Positions 45,537 to 54,746 of a stretch of 64,000 nucleotides of DNA are shown here, piece after piece. Source of the DNA: CAWKAV01 sp963847735 (lineage in GTDB: Bacteria; Desulfobacterota; Desulfuromonadia; Desulfuromonadales; BM103); the NCBI GenBank assembly GCA_963847735.1, contig CAWKAV010000016.1, positions 496,001-560,000 of the forward strand, in the 5' to 3' direction. Position 1 is the stretch's first letter; each line of letters starts with the position of its first letter. The translations under genes were made by a program, and so were the position numbers. The notes beneath the pieces were generated by a model. The model saw nothing but the letters and a program-made list of their open reading frames with translations, did no database searches and was not told where the DNA came from.

Positions 45537-47510
45537 TCAGTCGGAGTAGGGAAGGCCGCTCATCTCGCTGTCAGCCGACCTGATAAACCGGCCGAAGTCC
45601 GACTCATCGAGGGACGCCATCTCACCGAGCGTGACCGTCTTCAAGGTGTCGATCTCGCTGTTGCAGGTATTGTAGGTGGTGTTGTAGAAAGCGATGCGCT
45701 TTTCTTTTTCAAGCCCCATGTCAAGCAGCTGCTGAGCGCCTCTCTGGATCAGCTTCAGTTTCCGATGCAGGTCATCAAGATCCTTGACCGACCATACCCC
45801 CAAATAGATGGGACTGCTGACGTTTCTGACATCTCCAATCAGCTCTCCCCGCAGCAGATCATCCCTCTGGCGTGAGAGATACGGTACAAAGTCGAGGTGC
45901 TCCGCGAGTTTGCGATCGGTGGTGAAAAACTTGCCATTGTCGGGGTCGAGGGTGAAAATCATGGTGCAGTTAGTGGCCTGGCCGTAACTCTGGAACAGGA
46001 CGTCCTTGTATTCCTGAAAGGGTACATACTGCGCGACGAAGGTCTCGTACCTGTTGATGCGGCTGGTTACACCCAGAAGCCATGACCTGATCGAGTTGTC
46101 GTCAATGCGACATTTGCCAAGTTCTTCCTTCAGGAAATCGAACGATTTGCCACCGAATCGATAGAGAAGCAGACTCTGGAAGATGTCGCGGATGTTGTTG
46201 TACCTGCTGAAGTGGTAGATGAGATCGAAACTGAACAGCTCCATTTGTCTGAGCTGCCAGATGAAGATGGTAATTTCAGTCCTGCTGCTTTTTTTGGACA
46301 GCCTGGCCCTCTGCGTGGTCTTGATCAGCCTGACATATCGGGTGCTCAAGTCTGCCAGCAGCGCCGCGTCCCTGGTCGAGCTTCTCTTCAGGGCGATGAC
46401 CCAGCTGGTGAATTCCCCCTCCTTGCTGCTCACTTCGATGTGGTCGGCGCCAAAAGTAGCGTAGGTTTGTTTTGTCCCGATCCCTTCGCCGGTGAGGCTC
46501 CCTTTTGTCGACTTGCCGACAAAAAGGGGTACCTGGTCCGGCCCTTTTTGTAGTCTCTCTGCGGCGATCCCCGTACCATTGTCGGTGATGGTAAGAGTCA
46601 CGGTGTCGCCGTGCTGCTCCATCAAGAATTCTATCAGGCCGCGTCTTCCCGTTGACTTGATGGCATCCAGAGCGTTGGAGACAATATTTATCAGGGCCCT
46701 GCTGTAGCTGATGTAGCTGCCGTTTACCGGCGCTATCTTCGATCTGAGAACCAGCCTTACCTCACAGGAGCTGTCCACCGCTTCAATGAAGGGCACGACT
46801 CGCTCCGTGATCAAATCCTTGAGGGACACTTTGTGGGAAAGGTGGATTTTGTCCTCGTACATGTTCAGAGTGTTGAGCAGGGCGGTGGTCTCCCGGTTGA
46901 TATCCTCGGCAACCTTATTGAAATTATCGACCGACAGCATGGCGGCCATATCGAAGAGGACCTTCAGCGATTTTTTGACGTCGTGGCGGACCTTGGTCAG
47001 TTCTTCGACAACGGTAACATCCTGGCGCTTCTCCGCAGTCACCTTTGCCCTGAGCGTCTCAGCCGTTACCGACATCAGGTGGAACTTCATCTTCCGGAAG
47101 ACGACAAGATCTGTGATGCTGAAGCCCCGGCTCTTGAAAAAGTCAATCGAGCTTAGCAGTTTCTCCCACACATAGAGGTAGATATGGGCGTCGGAGTCCA
47201 CCGTATGAGCAAGGTGGCGGACGAAGGCCGAGCCGATGCCTTTCCCCCTGCCGAAGGGATTGGTCACCAGCTTGTAGATATGAAATTTTTTCTGGTCCGG
47301 TGTCGCGTAGACAAGCAGGTAGCCGAGCAGTTCGCCCTTTTCGTCCCAAACGAAGCTGTGCTCGTAGTCAATATCGATGGTTCTGTCGAGGATATAAGGA
47401 GAGGGGATCAGCAATGAATCGATGTTGAGAAGAGGGGATTGCCGGATCGCCCGTTCGTAGTCGGGAGTTAAGCTTTTTATGTATGGAAATTGAGCGGGAT
47501 TCCATTCCAT
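45537..47510 (-). CDS. GNAT acetyltransferase - histidine kinase-like ATPase fusion
   Basis: 657 residues from ATG 47510 (a TTG at 47537 is less likely). Residues about 45-150 are a GNAT domain (IYKLVTNPFGRGKGIGSAFV). Next is a dimerisation helix with a conserved histidine, EELTKVRHDVKKSLKVLFDM, then a HATPase domain: N-box INIVSNALDAIKS, G1 TITDNGTGIA, G2 LTGEGIGTKQ. The last 270 residues are alpha-helical with no known domain (LIYHFSRYNNIRDIFQSLLL, IRSWLLGVTSRINRYETF). It has no membrane segment. It may be a cytosolic kinase controlled by acetyl-CoA, or vice versa; no cognate response regulator is adjacent. Confidence 0.8.
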   Translation of the reverse strand: MEWNPAQFPYIKSLTPDYERAIRQSPLLNIDSLLIPSPYILDRTIDIDYEHSFVWDEKGELLGYLLVYATPDQKKFHIYKLVTNPFGRGKGIGSAFVRHLAHTVDSDAHIYLYVWEKLLSSIDFFKSRGFSITDLVVFRKMKFHLMSVTAETLRAKVTAEKRQDVTVVEELTKVRHDVKKSLKVLFDMAAMLSVDNFNKVAEDINRETTALLNTLNMYEDKIHLSHKVSLKDLITERVVPFIEAVDSSCEVRLVLRSKIAPVNGSYISYSRALINIVSNALDAIKSTGRRGLIEFLMEQHGDTVTLTITDNGTGIAAERLQKGPDQVPLFVGKSTKGSLTGEGIGTKQTYATFGADHIEVSSKEGEFTSWVIALKRSSTRDAALLADLSTRYVRLIKTTQRARLSKKSSRTEITIFIWQLRQMELFSFDLIYHFSRYNNIRDIFQSLLLYRFGGKSFDFLKEELGKCRIDDNSIRSWLLGVTSRINRYETFVAQYVPFQEYKDVLFQSYGQATNCTMIFTLDPDNGKFFTTDRKLAEHLDFVPYLSRQRDDLLRGELIGDVRNVSSPIYLGVWSVKDLDDLHRKLKLIQRGAQQLLDMGLEKEKRIAFYNTTYNTCNSEIDTLKTVTLGEMASLDESDFGRFIRSADSEMSGLPYSD

Positions 47511-47890
47511 AGCGTGTTTTTCACCTCTCCCTCGCAACAGCCCTGCGTAATGAGTTTGCTGCAGGGGCGGGCAGGTTGCCGCGTGCTGCTATCTTAAGGT
47601 GAAGCGGCGAGTGGCTGTCAATCAAAAAGCCCTCCTTCACAGACAATGGCATTTCTAATTGCATGGATTTTAATCTGCGCCTCTGGTCGGGCAATAAGTA
47701 ACCCGGCAATCAGGAATGCCTCTGGGTTTGAGATGATTCCTGGGCAGAGTTTTGAATTTGACATGGTTACGGGCTTGGAGTAGAAGAGGGAAACTGTTAG
47801 GTCGTAGCCGGAGTGTAATGGGACAGTGCCATTGGGCTGTTCAAGCCCCAGACCGGCATACAAATCCCTTTTGACTGTTAAAGAGATGTT
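47511..47890. other. Divergent intergenic region, no gene recognised
   Basis: 380 nt between the GNAT-kinase gene and rlmB. A leftward frame (47618 upward) contains a readable stretch ending CEGGLFD, but it continues antisense through rlmB and has no ribosome site, so I do not annotate it. The region should hold the promoters of both flanking genes. Confidence 0.45.
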
Positions 47891-48640
47891 ATGGCTGATT
47901 ATATTTATGGTGTCCATCCGGTTCGAGAGGGGTTGCGCGGTCGTCGCCGACCCCTCGAACTCTTTGTGGACGAAAAAGGAACCGGACAGCGCGTTGATGA
48001 AGTGCTGTCTCTGGCCCGTGAACGTGGTATCCCGGTGCGGCAGAGAAAACGCCAGGACCTGGATCGCATGGCTGGTCAGCCTCATCACCAGGGGGTGGTT
48101 TTGAGCATGGAGCCATTCCCCTACGCAGAGATTGAGGACCTGTTGTCCGCATGGCAGAGTTGCGGGGAAGCAGGATTTTTCCTGCTTCTGGACGGCATTA
48201 CCGATCCGCATAACCTGGGGGCCATTCTGCGCAACGCTGATGCGGCAGGCTGCCAGGGCGTGGTTTTGACCAAAGATCGCAGCTGTGGCATCACGAATGT
48301 GGTCGACCATGTTTCGGCCGGTGCTGTAGAGCATCTGATGGTCTGCCAGGTGACCAACCTTGTCAGAGCCATGGAGACGCTGAAAAATAGCGGCTTCTGG
48401 ATCTACGGATTGGCCGCCGGTGAAAACGCTCAGCCATTGTTCAGCACAAAACTTTCGGGACACCTTGCCCTGGTGATCGGTAGCGAGGGAGAAGGTCTGC
48501 GTCATCGCACCAGAGAGCTGTGTGACGTTCTGCTGGAGATTCCGATGATTGGCGGAATCGCATCCCTCAACGCGGCTTCGGCGAGTGCGGTGGCCTTGTT
48601 CGAGGTCGTGCGGCAACGGTTGGTGGCTGCAGGGGGATAG
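47891..48640 (+). CDS. rlmB: 23S rRNA (guanosine-2251-2'-O)-methyltransferase
   Basis: 249 residues of the SpoU/TrmH family. The N-terminal substrate-binding part is DYIYGVHPVREGLRG...; the SAM-binding trefoil knot shows LLLDGITDPHNLGAILRNAD, ALVIGSEGEGLRHRTRELCD and IPMIGGIASLNAASASAVAL. It methylates G2251 in the peptidyl-transferase P loop. Standard length. TonB receptor riboswitch region begins 36 nt after the stop. Confidence 0.93.
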   Translation: MADYIYGVHPVREGLRGRRRPLELFVDEKGTGQRVDEVLSLARERGIPVRQRKRQDLDRMAGQPHHQGVVLSMEPFPYAEIEDLLSAWQSCGEAGFFLLLDGITDPHNLGAILRNADAAGCQGVVLTKDRSCGITNVVDHVSAGAVEHLMVCQVTNLVRAMETLKNSGFWIYGLAAGENAQPLFSTKLSGHLALVIGSEGEGLRHRTRELCDVLLEIPMIGGIASLNAASASAVALFEVVRQRLVAAGG

Positions 48641-48675
48641 ACGTGCCGGTGTCGCTTGACTTTACGGTTAAGATT

Positions 48676-48905
48676 TAGATAAGGTGCCATAATATTTTCA
48701 GATGCCGCAAGGCTTCAATCTCGATCCGTGCTTTGCTCGTGGGTTCAGGTTGAAAGGAAACCCGGTGAAAATCCGGGACGGGCCCGCCGCTGTAACCGGG
48801 GACGAACATCGCATGGAAGCCACTGACTCAATATCGGGTTGGGAAGGCGCGATAAGTAGGAAGAACCGGGAGTCAGAAGACCTGTCTGAAAGAAGTTGAG
48901 TTGCT
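48676..48905 (+). ncRNA. Cobalamin (B12) riboswitch
   Basis: Conserved B12-box elements are in order: AAGGTGCC near 48681, GGTTGAAAGG-AAACCCGGTGAAAATCC, the core GACGGGCCCGCCGCTGTAACC, GGAAGCCACTGACTC, and the closing GGGAGTCAGAAGACCTGTCTG. Length and order fit the AdoCbl class. A strong terminator follows, so high B12 should stop transcription of the uptake operon. Confidence 0.93.
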
Positions 48906-48955
48906 GTCCTCGTGGTTGAAGGGTAGTTGCTGGAAAATTCGTGGATATTACAGGG

Positions 48956-48996
48956 AATCCCCGGATCAATTTTTATTGACCGGGGATTTTTTATTT
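48956..48996 (+). terminator. Riboswitch terminator
   Basis: AATCCCCGG-AT-CAAT, a TTTT loop, then ATTG-A-CCGGGGATT forms a 13-bp stem with a small mismatch, followed by TTTTTATTTTT. It ends 36 nt before the receptor's ATG and is the expected expression platform of the cobalamin riboswitch. Confidence 0.92.
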
Positions 48997-49031
48997 TTAG
49001 CTCCCCGGTCCCTTGTTACGGGAGTGGAATT

Positions 49032-50999
49032 ATGTTCAGGAGTTTGTTGATTGTTTTGACGGGTCTACTTGCTTGCAGTCAGGTCTTCGCTGCAGAGGCA
49101 GATAAACCGACGGCGGTGATGGATGAAGTCGTGGTGACGGCGACACGGCAGCTGGAAGAGTCGTCTGCTGTGCCTGCGAATGTCACGGTTGTTACCGAAG
49201 ACGAAATTGCGCTGTCAGCCGCACAGACCGTCCCAGAGTTGTTAAGAAGTGTTGCCGGAGTCCTGGTTAACGATGTCACCGGCAACGGGCGCATTTACAC
49301 GGTTGACCTAAGAGGTTTCGGCGAGACGGCATCCTTGAACACCTTGGTATTGGTTGATGGCAGGCGTATCAATCAGGCCGACTTGAGCGGTGTAGATTGG
49401 ACCCTGATTCCAAAAGACCGGGTTGAAAGAATTGAAATCGTTCGTGGTGGCAGGGGCAGTGTCCTTTATGGAGACAATGCCACCGGAGGTGTTATCAACA
49501 TCATCACCAAAAAAGGCACCCGCGAATGGACCGGGACCGGAAACCTCTTTGCCGGAAGTTATGGCACATATCAGGGCAATGCCCTTGTCAGTGGATCGGT
49601 CAATGGTCTTAAGATTGCTGCGGATGGCAATTACCGAGATTCTGATGGCTATCGTGACAACAGCGACACCCTAGTCAAAGATGCCGGGGTCAACCTTGAT
49701 TATGAGGTCTCAGACCAACTGTTCCTGCGATTTAACGGCGGATATCACAAGGATGATGCCAGTATGCCCGGTGGATTGTACAAGAGCGCTCTGGACAGTG
49801 GTGTGTCGCGTAAATCGACCACTTCACCTGATGACTTTGCCGACACAAAGGACTGGTACCTCCAGGGCGGCTTGCAATACTATCTGACGGACGACAGCTA
49901 CCTGGACCTGGACCTTTCGAAGCGCAATCGTGAAGCAAAGTTCCATTATTTCTCCTCTTATGGGAACTATACCGGCGACACCAAAATAGACACCAGGGCT
50001 GTTGCTCCGCAGCTGGTTTTAAATGAATCGCTGTTCGGTTACGAGACCCGGGCTATTCTGGGCTTTGACTACGAGAAGAGTGATGAAGACATCCGGAATG
50101 AATCGTCATACAGCACGGCATCCTACGATATGAGCAAAGAAAGTTACGGGTATTTTGCTCATGTGGACGTTTCGGTGACGGAAAGCCTCTCTGCCTCCGG
50201 TGGCTTCAGATACGATCGCGCCGAATTTGATTTCAAATGGGTCGATGCCGGGACCCATGATTCGAAGACCATCGATGAGGACCTCTACACCCTTGGGCTC
50301 AATTACCAGTTTATGGAAGATTCTTCGGCCTATGCCAGCTATTCGAAGAGTTTCAGGTACCCAGTGATCGATGAGTTTTTCAATTTCTATTTCAATACCG
50401 TCAACGAAAGCTTGAGGGCACAAACCTCCGATGACTTTGAAGCTGGTCTGAGGCTTCATCTCGAATCGGGGCTTACCCTTGGTCTGAACCTGTTCCGTGT
50501 CGTCACCGAAGATGAAATTTTCTACAACCCGTTGACTGGCGCGAATGAAAACCTCGATGGGGACAGCATCAGGCAGGGGGTCGAGCTGTCCGTCAGCAAA
50601 AATATCCATGATATCCTTTTCAGAGGCAGTTATACCTTCAGGCAAACGGATATTGATGGCGGGCAGTATGATGGCAAGGATTTGCCGAACGTCCCCAGGC
50701 ATCAGTTTACCGTTGGCGTTCAGAAGACGTTCTATAATCGCGTCCAGCTGGGACTGGATGGCACCTATGTCGGCGAGCGGCGGTATATCTCTGATTTTGA
50801 CAACAACCTCGGTCATCAGGATGACTATTTCTATCTGGCCGGCAAGCTCGCTTATTTGCTGGACAGAGGGTCGGTCTACATTGCAGTCAAAAACATCCTC
50901 AATGAAGAGTATGAGGAATACGGCGTCGACTACGGCGCAGAGTATCTGTACCCCTCTCCAAAAATCAATTTTGTGGCAGGCGTCGATTTCAGGTTTTAG
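49032..50999 (+). CDS. btuB: TonB-dependent cobalamin receptor (BtuB-like)
   Basis: 655 residues from ATG 49032 (GGGAG upstream). A signal peptide (SLLIVLTGLLACSQVFA) precedes a TonB box-like VMDEVVVTATR, the plug domain (RSVAGVLVNDVTGNGRIYTV, VLVDGRRINQADLSG, IEIVRGGRGSVLYGDNATGG) and a 22-strand barrel ending in aromatic VDFRF. The riboswitch and the ABC transporter behind it make a corrinoid the probable substrate. The final phenylalanine is typical for outer-membrane barrels. Confidence 0.9.
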   Translation: MFRSLLIVLTGLLACSQVFAAEADKPTAVMDEVVVTATRQLEESSAVPANVTVVTEDEIALSAAQTVPELLRSVAGVLVNDVTGNGRIYTVDLRGFGETASLNTLVLVDGRRINQADLSGVDWTLIPKDRVERIEIVRGGRGSVLYGDNATGGVINIITKKGTREWTGTGNLFAGSYGTYQGNALVSGSVNGLKIAADGNYRDSDGYRDNSDTLVKDAGVNLDYEVSDQLFLRFNGGYHKDDASMPGGLYKSALDSGVSRKSTTSPDDFADTKDWYLQGGLQYYLTDDSYLDLDLSKRNREAKFHYFSSYGNYTGDTKIDTRAVAPQLVLNESLFGYETRAILGFDYEKSDEDIRNESSYSTASYDMSKESYGYFAHVDVSVTESLSASGGFRYDRAEFDFKWVDAGTHDSKTIDEDLYTLGLNYQFMEDSSAYASYSKSFRYPVIDEFFNFYFNTVNESLRAQTSDDFEAGLRLHLESGLTLGLNLFRVVTEDEIFYNPLTGANENLDGDSIRQGVELSVSKNIHDILFRGSYTFRQTDIDGGQYDGKDLPNVPRHQFTVGVQKTFYNRVQLGLDGTYVGERRYISDFDNNLGHQDDYFYLAGKLAYLLDRGSVYIAVKNILNEEYEEYGVDYGAEYLYPSPKINFVAGVDFRF

Positions 51000-51007
51000 T
51001 CGTTTCT

Positions 51008-51892
51008 ATGAGAAGTGTTTTACTGTTCATCCTCGCATCTCTGGCTCTGGTCACGTCTGTTTATGGCCGGGAGCTGATCGATCAGCTTGGTCGAAAGGTT
51101 GAGGTTGCGGAGCCTTTGACACGTGTTGTGTCTCTGGCTCCCAGTCTTACAGAGACCAGCTTCGAGGTCGGGGGTGGCGATGCCCTGATTGGCGCGACCC
51201 GGTTCGCGACTTTTCCTGAAGAAGCCGCCCGTCTGCCGAGGGTCGGTTCTTACATCGCTCTGGATATCGAAAAAATTGTCAAGTTGCAGCCTCAGCTTTG
51301 CCTCGCGACCAAAGACGGTAATTCTAAGGAGATCGTCGAAAGGCTTGAGTCCCTTGGAATTCCGGTCTTTGTCTTCGATCCTAAAAGCCTGGAAGATGTT
51401 GTTGATACGGTGGTGTTCCTGGGAAACATCTTCCGGACAGAAGCACAGGCGAACGCGTTGGCTTCAGACTACCGTCAACGTTTGGATAAGGTTGCTCGTA
51501 GAATCGAAAGTCTCGATGACCGTCCCAGAGTTTTTTTCCAGATTGATGCCCAGCCGGTTTTCTCGGCAGGATCAGACACTTTTCTGCACCAGCTGCTGGT
51601 CAACGCCGGAGCTGTCAACCTGGCGGCAGATCGTATCGGCTATCCCCGCTATTCCTGGGAAGAGCTGTTGATTCTCGAGCCGGATGTGGTGATTATGGCG
51701 TCGATGGGGGGCGGCTATACAGATGAGGAACTGCGTGCCCAGTGGGAGGCCTGGCCGCAAATGCCAGCAGTCAGGAATCGGCGCTTGTACGTCGTTGAAG
51801 CAGATCTTTTCGATCGTCCGACACCGAGGTTGATCAATGCGCTCGAGCATCTTGTGGATTTATTGTATCCGCAGCAGGCCAACGTCCAGTAA
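51008..51892 (+). CDS. btuF: Cobalamin ABC transporter periplasmic binding protein
   Basis: 294 residues with signal peptide (MRSVLLFILASLALVTSVYG). The class III binding fold shows RVVSLAPSLTETSFEVGGGD, LPRVGSYIALDIEKIVKLQP, the long connecting helix, and FDRPTPRLINALEHLVDLLY. It starts 8 nt after the receptor's stop. Assigned to B12 by the operon's riboswitch; heme or iron-siderophore binding proteins share the fold. Confidence 0.88.
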   Translation: MRSVLLFILASLALVTSVYGRELIDQLGRKVEVAEPLTRVVSLAPSLTETSFEVGGGDALIGATRFATFPEEAARLPRVGSYIALDIEKIVKLQPQLCLATKDGNSKEIVERLESLGIPVFVFDPKSLEDVVDTVVFLGNIFRTEAQANALASDYRQRLDKVARRIESLDDRPRVFFQIDAQPVFSAGSDTFLHQLLVNAGAVNLAADRIGYPRYSWEELLILEPDVVIMASMGGGYTDEELRAQWEAWPQMPAVRNRRLYVVEADLFDRPTPRLINALEHLVDLLYPQQANVQ

Positions 51893-51906
51893 CTCTTTAA
51901 AGGGTG

Positions 51907-52917
51907 ATGTCGTTAACCATGGATGGCTATAGTCCCGTCTATAAAAAACAGCTTTCAGTCATTCTGGTCCTCGGCCCGCTGCTGCTCTGTTCCATTTTTC
52001 TGGGACTGACTGCAGGCTCCTCCGGCGGCACAATTGAAGTCTGGAAAGCTCTGTTGGGGCAAGGCGAGTTGGACGCGACCCTTGATGTGATTATCTGGCA
52101 ATTGCGCTGGCCGCGGGTATTGCTAGCCGCAACCATTGGGGCCGCTCTTTCACTGGGCGGTCTGGTCTTCCAGGCCCTGTTGCGCAACCCTCTGGCGGAG
52201 CCTTATATCCTTGGCATCTCCGGCGGATCGGCGGTCGGGGCTATCCTCGGCATCCTGGCAGGGTTCAGTTTTTTCCCCGGCCTGGCGCTAAGTTCTTTTG
52301 GCGGTTCGCTTGCTGTTTTGCTGCTGGTCCTCCTGTTGACCGGACGCAGGGAGGGGAACAGCGACGCCCTCCTGTTGGGGGGGGTGATGGTGAATGCCTT
52401 TTGCGGTGCAATCATCATGTTTCTGATCTCTGTCAGCAAAACAACACAGATACAGAAGATTATTTTCTGGCTTATGGGGGATCTCTCTTCAGCCGGATCA
52501 GACAGCCTCCCTCTGCTGTTTGCTGTGCTGCCCTGTTTTGTGCTGATTTTTCTGCTGGCTCAACCGCTGAACCTGTTGTTGACCGGGCAGGAAAGCGCTT
52601 CAGCTATGGGAGTGAATGTCAAGACGATGGTGCTGGTCCTGCTGGTGACGACTTCGCTCATGATCAGCCTTACAGTATGTCAATCGGGACTGATAGGTTT
52701 TGTTGGCTTGACGATCCCGCATGTCCTGCGTTTGATAATCGGTTCCGATCATCGTGTCCTGATCCCGGCTTGTATTCTGTCAGGCGCATCCTACCTGGTT
52801 GTATGCGATATGCTTGCCCGCAGCTTGCCGAGCCACGGTGAAATGTCAGTGGGTATTGTCACCGCCCTGGTTGGCGCGCCGTTGTTTATAAGCCTGCTCT
52901 GGAGGGAGAGGCGATGA
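51907..52917 (+). CDS. btuC: Cobalamin ABC transporter permease (FecCD/BtuC family)
   Basis: 336 residues with about ten membrane helices: LGPLLLCSIFLGLTAG, LRWPRVLLAATIGAALSLGG, RNPLAEPYILGISGGSAVGA, LIGFVGLTIPHVLRLIIGSD and the terminal GEMSVGIVTALVGAPLFISL. The RNPLAxPxxLGxSxGAxxGA motif is diagnostic for FecCD permeases. Start is uncertain (GTG 51904, ATG 51907 or ATG 51919). The last codons overlap the ATPase start by 4 nt. Confidence 0.9.
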   Translation: MSLTMDGYSPVYKKQLSVILVLGPLLLCSIFLGLTAGSSGGTIEVWKALLGQGELDATLDVIIWQLRWPRVLLAATIGAALSLGGLVFQALLRNPLAEPYILGISGGSAVGAILGILAGFSFFPGLALSSFGGSLAVLLLVLLLTGRREGNSDALLLGGVMVNAFCGAIIMFLISVSKTTQIQKIIFWLMGDLSSAGSDSLPLLFAVLPCFVLIFLLAQPLNLLLTGQESASAMGVNVKTMVLVLLVTTSLMISLTVCQSGLIGFVGLTIPHVLRLIIGSDHRVLIPACILSGASYLVVCDMLARSLPSHGEMSVGIVTALVGAPLFISLLWRERR

Positions 52918-53738
52918 GAGGCCTGATAGATATTCAGGGCGCCACCATGCATTATGGTGCCCGTCCGGCGGTGATCAGGAATGTCTGTGCGAAGATTGAT
53001 CAGGGTGAATTCTTCGTTATCATAGGACCAAATGGCGCCGGTAAAACGTCTCTTTTAAAAGCTCTGTCAGGTTTGCAGCCCCTTGCAGGGGGTCAGATCC
53101 TGATAGAACAGAAACCGATCAATCATTATTCAAGAAAAGAACTGGCGCGCTCCCTTGCGCTGGTTCCGCAACAGATTAATTCTGACTTTCCCTTTACCGT
53201 CGCCGAAACGGTGTTGATGGGGCGCTATCCGCATCTCGGCTTTTTCTCTATCGAAAGCAGACAGGATATTAGGCTTGCCGAACAGGCTATGGAATTCACA
53301 GAGGTTTTACATCTCGCTGGGCGCCGTCTCGGACAGCTCAGTGGTGGCGAGCGACAGCGGGTCATCATCGCCAGGGCAATCTGCCAGCAGTCGAAAATTC
53401 TTCTTCTCGATGAGCCTACTGCTTCTCTTGATCCGGCCCATCAGTTACGAATTATGGATTTGATGGAGCGGCTGCGTGCCGAGGAGCAGGTCACGATCAT
53501 CATGGTGTCGCACGACTTGAACCTTGCTGCCAGTTATGCTGATCGACTGCTTTTGCTTAAAGATGGTGAAGTTAAGAACATGGGCACCCCTTGGCAGGTG
53601 ATGAGTCGTGAACAGTTGTCGCAAAGTTATGGGTGCACTCTTCTGGTCGATGAAAACCCGATGCTTGGTACGCCGAGGATCAGCCTCGTCTCGGAAAGGA
53701 ACTCGGCGCTATCAAGAGATCGTGAGAGGCCGTTATGA
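52914..53738 (+). CDS. btuD: Cobalamin ABC transporter ATP-binding protein
   Basis: 274 residues. Walker A IGPNGAGKTSLLKALSG, Q-loop VPQQINSDFPF, signature LSGGERQRVIIARA, Walker B ILLLDEPTASLD and H-loop MVSHDLNLAA are all present. It powers the BtuC permease. Overlaps both neighbours by 4 nt, so translation is coupled along the operon. Confidence 0.93.
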   Translation: MRGLIDIQGATMHYGARPAVIRNVCAKIDQGEFFVIIGPNGAGKTSLLKALSGLQPLAGGQILIEQKPINHYSRKELARSLALVPQQINSDFPFTVAETVLMGRYPHLGFFSIESRQDIRLAEQAMEFTEVLHLAGRRLGQLSGGERQRVIIARAICQQSKILLLDEPTASLDPAHQLRIMDLMERLRAEEQVTIIMVSHDLNLAASYADRLLLLKDGEVKNMGTPWQVMSREQLSQSYGCTLLVDENPMLGTPRISLVSERNSALSRDRERPL

Positions 53739-54424
53739 ATAACAATGATCAACCTGCGGTTGTCGTCTCCTGGAGCAGCGGCAAAGACTCGGCTTTCGCA
53801 CTGCATCAGGTCAGAATGGAACAGAAGTGTCGGATTGTCGGTCTCTTGACGACTCTCAATGAGGAGAATCAGCGTGTTGCCATGCATGGTGTGCGTCGGG
53901 AGTTACTGGATAAACAACTGGAGGCTCTCGGTCTCCCGGTGGAGTTAGTCCTTCTGCCGATGTCATGTGACGATGAAATTTATCGACAGAGGGTCGGTCG
54001 TTCCATTGAGAAGCTTGGCAGGCAGGGAGTCACACAGGTGATCTTTGGCGACCTGTTCCTTGAAGATATTCGTCGATATCGGGAGGAGCGTATGCAGGGC
54101 AGCGGCATCGCACCGGTTTTTCCGCTCTGGCAGCGTGATACAGCCCAACTCGCACGCGAAATGATCGATGGCGGTCTGCGCGCGGTTGTTGCAACAATCG
54201 ACCAAAGAATATTGCCTCGCGAGTTTGTCGGCCGTCTATACGACCATGCCTTTTTGGATGAACTGCCTCCCGGAGTAGACCCATGTGGTGAAAATGGCGA
54301 GTTTCATACGGTTGTAACGGCCGGACCAATGTTCTCAAGGGTTATTCCGGTGCATTTAGGTGAGACTGTTGTCAGGGGTGATTTTGTTTATGTAGACGTG
54401 ATACCGGACGAAACTGATTGTTAA
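53735..54424 (+). CDS. DUF71/COG2102 ATP pyrophosphatase (Dph6-related, B12-linked)
   Basis: 229 residues. The PP-loop is VSWSSGKDSAFALHQV; the family's second motif GENGEFHTVV is near the C-terminus, and FGDLFLEDIRRYREERMQ lies between. The family includes eukaryal/archaeal diphthine-ammonia ligase; a bacterial branch occurs in cobalamin uptake loci and has been proposed to work in B12 salvage. Overlapping btuD by 4 nt and lying under a B12 riboswitch supports that branch here. A likely chemistry is ATP-dependent amidation of a corrinoid side chain, but that is inference. Confidence 0.85.
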   Translation: MNNNDQPAVVVSWSSGKDSAFALHQVRMEQKCRIVGLLTTLNEENQRVAMHGVRRELLDKQLEALGLPVELVLLPMSCDDEIYRQRVGRSIEKLGRQGVTQVIFGDLFLEDIRRYREERMQGSGIAPVFPLWQRDTAQLAREMIDGGLRAVVATIDQRILPREFVGRLYDHAFLDELPPGVDPCGENGEFHTVVTAGPMFSRVIPVHLGETVVRGDFVYVDVIPDETDC

Positions 54425-54500
54425 CTTTCAGGCGCTACTGACTCGATTGCATCCCCTAATAACGAACTCAATTGACACCGCAGCGGATTTACAAAAAAAC

Positions 54501-54531
54501 GGGGTGTCCTCAGGAGGGAAAAGGACACCCC
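54501..54531. terminator. Hairpin after the B12 operon
   Basis: GGGGTGTCC (54501-54509) and GGACACCCC (54523-54531) pair perfectly around a 13-nt loop. The T-run is on the minus-strand side (GTTTTTTT), so as an intrinsic terminator it points left; on the plus strand it may act as an mRNA-end structure of the B12 operon. Confidence 0.6.
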
Positions 54532-54637
54532 AAATATACGGGTTTCTATGTGCTTTATTTGTAACTAAAACTGTCATATATGTCAAGCCCAATATTTGTA
54601 CAAGGTAGCTTTTTGTCGGAAAATAAGGTTTTGTTGT

Positions 54638-54666
54638 TTGACATAACATTTGGTTTTCGCTATAAC
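54638..54666 (+). promoter_or_regulatory. Sigma-70 promoter P1 of the tRNA-tuf operon
   Basis: TTGACA (54638-54643), 17-nt spacer, TATAAC (54661-54666), followed by a GC-rich discriminator TGCGCACC as in stringently controlled stable-RNA promoters. Predicted start near 54673. Confidence 0.8.
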
Positions 54667-54706
54667 TGCGCACCTGTGGTGGTGTTGTCATAGCGATATT
54701 TTTCTC

Positions 54707-54735
54707 TTGCAATTTGTCTGTCGCTGTTGTATATA
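54707..54735 (+). promoter_or_regulatory. Sigma-70 promoter P2 of the tRNA-tuf operon
   Basis: TTGCAA (54707-54712), 17-nt spacer, TATATA (54730-54735), then AACGCCCC. It would start transcription a few bases before the first tRNA. Tandem promoters are common for such operons. Confidence 0.6.
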
Positions 54736-54746
54736 ACGCCCCTTGT

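Noticed and set aside
47618..48616. Leftward frame covering rlmB and the intergenic region
   Set aside because: Antisense to rlmB; only its last 80 codons are outside and match no family.
50106..50816. 236-codon leftward frame opposite the TonB receptor
   Set aside because: Shadow; the sense strand encodes a clear beta-barrel.
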